From DATJJW01 sp035491935 (lineage in GTDB: Bacteria > Pseudomonadota > Alphaproteobacteria > ATCC43930 > CGMCC-115725), in NCBI GenBank assembly GCA_035491935.1, contig DATJJW010000215.1, positions 1-32,256 of the forward strand: a stretch of DNA of 32,256 nt, written 5' to 3'. Both the position numbers and the translations under genes were made by a program. Positions 30,359 through 32,256 of the stretch are shown here, one piece after another. The number at the start of each line of letters is the position of its first letter. Position 1 is the first letter of the stretch. The notes below the pieces were generated by a model that did not search any database, was not told the DNA's origin, and was given only the letters and a program-made list of their open reading frames with translations.

Positions 30359-30874
30359 ATGAATATCAAGGACCATATCCGCGGCGTTCCCGATTTTCCG
30401 AAGCCCGGCATCTTGTTCTATGACATCTCGACCCTGCTGGCCCATGCCGGTGCCTGGCGCGAGACGATCAGCCAGCTGGCCGAGGCGATCAAGCCTTTGA
30501 AGCCCGATTTGCTGGTCGGTATCGAGTCGCGGGGCTTCCTGGTAGCAGCGCCGCTGGCGCTCGCGCTCAATTGCGGCTTCGTCATGGTGCGCAAGCCGGG
30601 CAAGTTGCCAGGCGCCACATATTCGCACACCTATGCGCTCGAATACGGTACCGACACGGTGCATATCCAGACCGACGCCATCACTCCCGGCCAGCGTGTC
30701 GTGGTGCTGGACGATCTGCTCGCCACCGGCGGCACGATGAAGGCGGCGATCGATCTCCTGCGCGAGGTCGGTGCCGAAGTCGAGGGGGCGGCCTGCATCG
30801 CGGAGCTGGCCTTCCTGGGCGGCCGCCACCGCCTCGACGTGCCGGTCACCAGCCTCGTCCAATACGATTCGTGA
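30359..30874 (+). CDS. apt: Adenine phosphoribosyltransferase
   Basis: A 171-residue Apt that makes AMP from adenine and PRPP in purine salvage. Evidence is the N-terminal DHIRGVPDFPKPGILFYDISTLL, ESRGFLVAAPLAL, the RKPGKLPG loop and the PRPP-binding motif VVVLDDLLATGGT. The start at 30359 fits the family length but has a poorly placed ribosome site. An in-frame ATG at 30269 has AAGGG a few bases upstream and a -10-like TATAAG at 30256-30261. It would add 30 Pro/Ser/Thr-rich residues with no family counterpart. It is divergent from mlaE, 201 bases apart. Confidence 0.95.
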   Translation: MNIKDHIRGVPDFPKPGILFYDISTLLAHAGAWRETISQLAEAIKPLKPDLLVGIESRGFLVAAPLALALNCGFVMVRKPGKLPGATYSHTYALEYGTDTVHIQTDAITPGQRVVVLDDLLATGGTMKAAIDLLREVGAEVEGAACIAELAFLGGRHRLDVPVTSLVQYDS

Positions 30875-31058
30875 AAATCGACCGGAGCCGTGACCGATCG
30901 GCGCGGTGGCCGGCACGGCCCTCTCAATGGCATTAGAGCCCAAAAGGTTCCCTCGTTCGGTCGGCGTATCTGGCATGCCTCCAGTGCCGATAGCTTTTTA
31001 GACAATTGTAACATTGGGGCGCTAACGTCGCTGCCCAACCGCTTCGACGGAGTTCGTT

Positions 31059-31943
31059 TTGCCTCATACGCTCGTAGCGCAGCTGACCGATTGCCATGTG
31101 GTGGCAACGGGCGGCACGCTGTTCGGCTGGGTCGACCCCAATGCGCGCCTAGCCGCCGCCGTGGCCTACCTCAACCGTCTGAATCCACGACCCGATGTCG
31201 TGGTGCTGAGCGGCGATCTGGTCGATGGCGGACGGGTCGAGGAGTATCACGCGCTGCGCGCGATCCTTGGCGATCTCGCCATTCCCTTTCTGCTGCTGCC
31301 GGGCAATCACGACGATCGCGACAACATGCGCGCGGTGTTCCCGGAGCACGACTATCTGCCGCGTGAAGGCTTTCTCAATTGGTCGGTCGAGGTCCAGGGC
31401 ATGCGCCTGGTCGGGCTCGACACCCAACTCACCGGCCAGCCGATCGGCCAGGTCTGCCACGAGCGCGCCGATTGGCTGGCGCGTACGCTCGCGGCGCATT
31501 CCTGCCAGCCGACCCTGCTGTTCATGCACCACCCGCCCTTCCTTACCGGCGTCGAGATGCTCGACGTCATGGGCTGCACCGGCACCGACCGGCTGGCCAT
31601 GGCGCTGGCCGATCAGCGCCATGTCGAAGCGATCCTGTGCGGCCACCACCATGTCAGCATGGTGACGCATTGGAACCACGTGCTGGCGATGGTGGCGCCC
31701 GCCACATCCTATCGCATCGCCGCCGAGGAGATGCCGCCGCGCTGGGTGCTTGAGCCGCCGGCCTGCATGCTGCACACCTGGCGGCGCGGTGCGGGGCTGA
31801 TCAGCCGCGTGGCGCTGGTCGAAGCCTATGCCAGCGATCCGCTTGGCAAGGCGCTGCCGATTCGTGTCGATGCTGCCTGCGTCGATGTTGCCCATGACGA
31901 GGTCTTGCCGTCCGGCGGCCTGGACATGCTGCTGGGCGCGTGA
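31059..31943 (+). CDS. Calcineurin-like metallophosphoesterase (CpdA/GpdQ class)
   Basis: A 294-residue class III cyclic-nucleotide-phosphodiesterase-like enzyme. The five metal-site motifs are in order: LTDCH (Asp11, His13), SGDLVD (Asp53), PGNHDDR (Asn83, His84), MHHPP and CGHHH. GpdQ/CpdA relatives hydrolyse cAMP, glycerophosphodiesters or similar phosphodiesters; which one applies here is open. The start is a TTG at 31059, supported by GGAG six bases upstream and by homology beginning there; no ATG fits. A weak promoter (TAGACA 30999-31004, 17 bases, CTAACG 31022-31027) lies ahead of it. The 184-base gap before it holds nothing else clear. Confidence 0.92.
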   Translation: MPHTLVAQLTDCHVVATGGTLFGWVDPNARLAAAVAYLNRLNPRPDVVVLSGDLVDGGRVEEYHALRAILGDLAIPFLLLPGNHDDRDNMRAVFPEHDYLPREGFLNWSVEVQGMRLVGLDTQLTGQPIGQVCHERADWLARTLAAHSCQPTLLFMHHPPFLTGVEMLDVMGCTGTDRLAMALADQRHVEAILCGHHHVSMVTHWNHVLAMVAPATSYRIAAEEMPPRWVLEPPACMLHTWRRGAGLISRVALVEAYASDPLGKALPIRVDAACVDVAHDEVLPSGGLDMLLGA

Positions 31944-32112
31944 CGCCCCCGGGGACCCGGCGACGGTTCTGAACCAGGCCGGGCACTGAACCAATCGGCA
32001 CCTTTGGGTCTTATGATGGTGTGGTTTCCCGCGCCTGTACCCGTGCGTGCCGCAACCAAGCACTTCGATCAAGCACTTCACTACCATCGTCCGACGACCT
32101 TTGAGGATGTGG

Positions 32113-32256
32113 ATGCGGAGAAGCCTGAGCGTTTATCTCGACCTGCTACGATTTACGGCTGCCTTGGGCGTGGTGCTGAGCCATGCAGGCAGTTTCGTCC
32201 TGCCCACGGAGCCGCAACGGATCGCATCGAACGGCGCGGAATGCGTCGCCGTGTTC
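32113..32256 (+). CDS. Acyltransferase-3 family membrane protein, N-terminal part (runs off the window end)
   Basis: The first 48 codons are visible. They read MRRSLSVYLDLLRFTAALGV, then VLSHAG, and end GAECVAVF. This matches the start of OafA/YrhL-type acyltransferase-3 proteins: a YLDxLRFxAALxVVxSHxG first helix, with the catalytic-type His in helix 1 (LSHAG), and a GxxxVxVFFxLSG second helix that is just beginning. Such proteins acylate surface polysaccharides or other envelope glycans. The ATG at 32113 has GAGG six bases upstream; an ATG at 32107 would touch the ribosome site. The 169 bases before it show only a small dyad, GGTTC-T-GAACC at 31965-31975. Confidence 0.85.
   Translation, partial: MRRSLSVYLDLLRFTAALGVVLSHAGSFVLPTEPQRIASNGAECVAVF

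Noticed and set aside
1..32256. tRNA, rRNA, CRISPR arrays, insertion sequences, prophage or defence systems
   Set aside because: I looked on both strands and saw no cloverleaf sequences, spaced repeats, transposase or phage-type genes. Gene content is chromosomal throughout.

Overview
The window is a gene-dense, GC-rich chromosomal segment of an alphaproteobacterium, most likely a Rhodospirillales-type lineage. Support comes from the ubiE-ubiB ubiquinone cluster next to mutM, a class I fumarase, an MlaE with an N-terminal STAS domain, the dispersed GTCATGGC...GCCATGAC palindrome common in this class, and mostly short intergenic spaces. I see no insertion sequence, prophage, CRISPR array, rRNA or tRNA. 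The genus is inference.

Layout. 1-3.2 kb: a methyltransferase cut by the window edge, divergent from an Rrf2-type regulator, then leuA (2-isopropylmalate synthase) behind a 400-base leader. The leader has a promoter, a nearly leaderless 16-residue leader peptide and competing hairpins, as expected for ribosome-mediated attenuation. 3.2-6.6 kb: a VOC/glyoxalase protein, an MBL-fold hydrolase with an unclear start codon, and a class I fumarase. 6.7-11.2 kb: an uncharacterised protein behind an AT-rich promoter with a CtrA-like box, a lytic transglycosylase/SPOR lipoprotein with Cys-paired repeats, a possible 48-residue protein, PPK2 and a YkuD_2-type L,D-transpeptidase. 11.2-14.1 kb: a TauD/TfdA dioxygenase and a MarR regulator, divergent from an orphan TctC-type solute-binding protein. 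Each of the two divergent promoters carries one copy of the same 12-base dyad between -35 and -10.

14.2-19.6 kb: an AEC carrier divergent from a LysR regulator, a small uncharacterised protein, then an Hsp20-Lon pair four bases apart. 19.7-22.0 kb (minus): mutM, a small exported protein, a PaiB-like protein and a second exported protein, tightly spaced or overlapping. 22.1-25.6 kb (plus): a YciB-like membrane protein, ubiE, ubiB and a single-domain ModE-like regulator. 25.7-30.2 kb (minus): an Mla-type lipid-transport operon (STAS-MlaE, MlaF, MlaD, auxiliary lipoprotein) ending in a translationally coupled gene of unknown function. 30.3-32.3 kb: apt, a metallophosphoesterase with a TTG start, and the start of an acyltransferase-3 membrane protein.

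Most of the window is housekeeping. The best leads are regulatory (the leuA attenuator, the paired MarR dyads, the CtrA-like box) and a few protein oddities: MutM without the usual fourth zinc ligand, an MBL protein whose conserved-looking N-terminus has no start codon, the repeat-bearing transglycosylase, and the unknown gene coupled to the Mla operon. No wholly new multi-gene system is evident.
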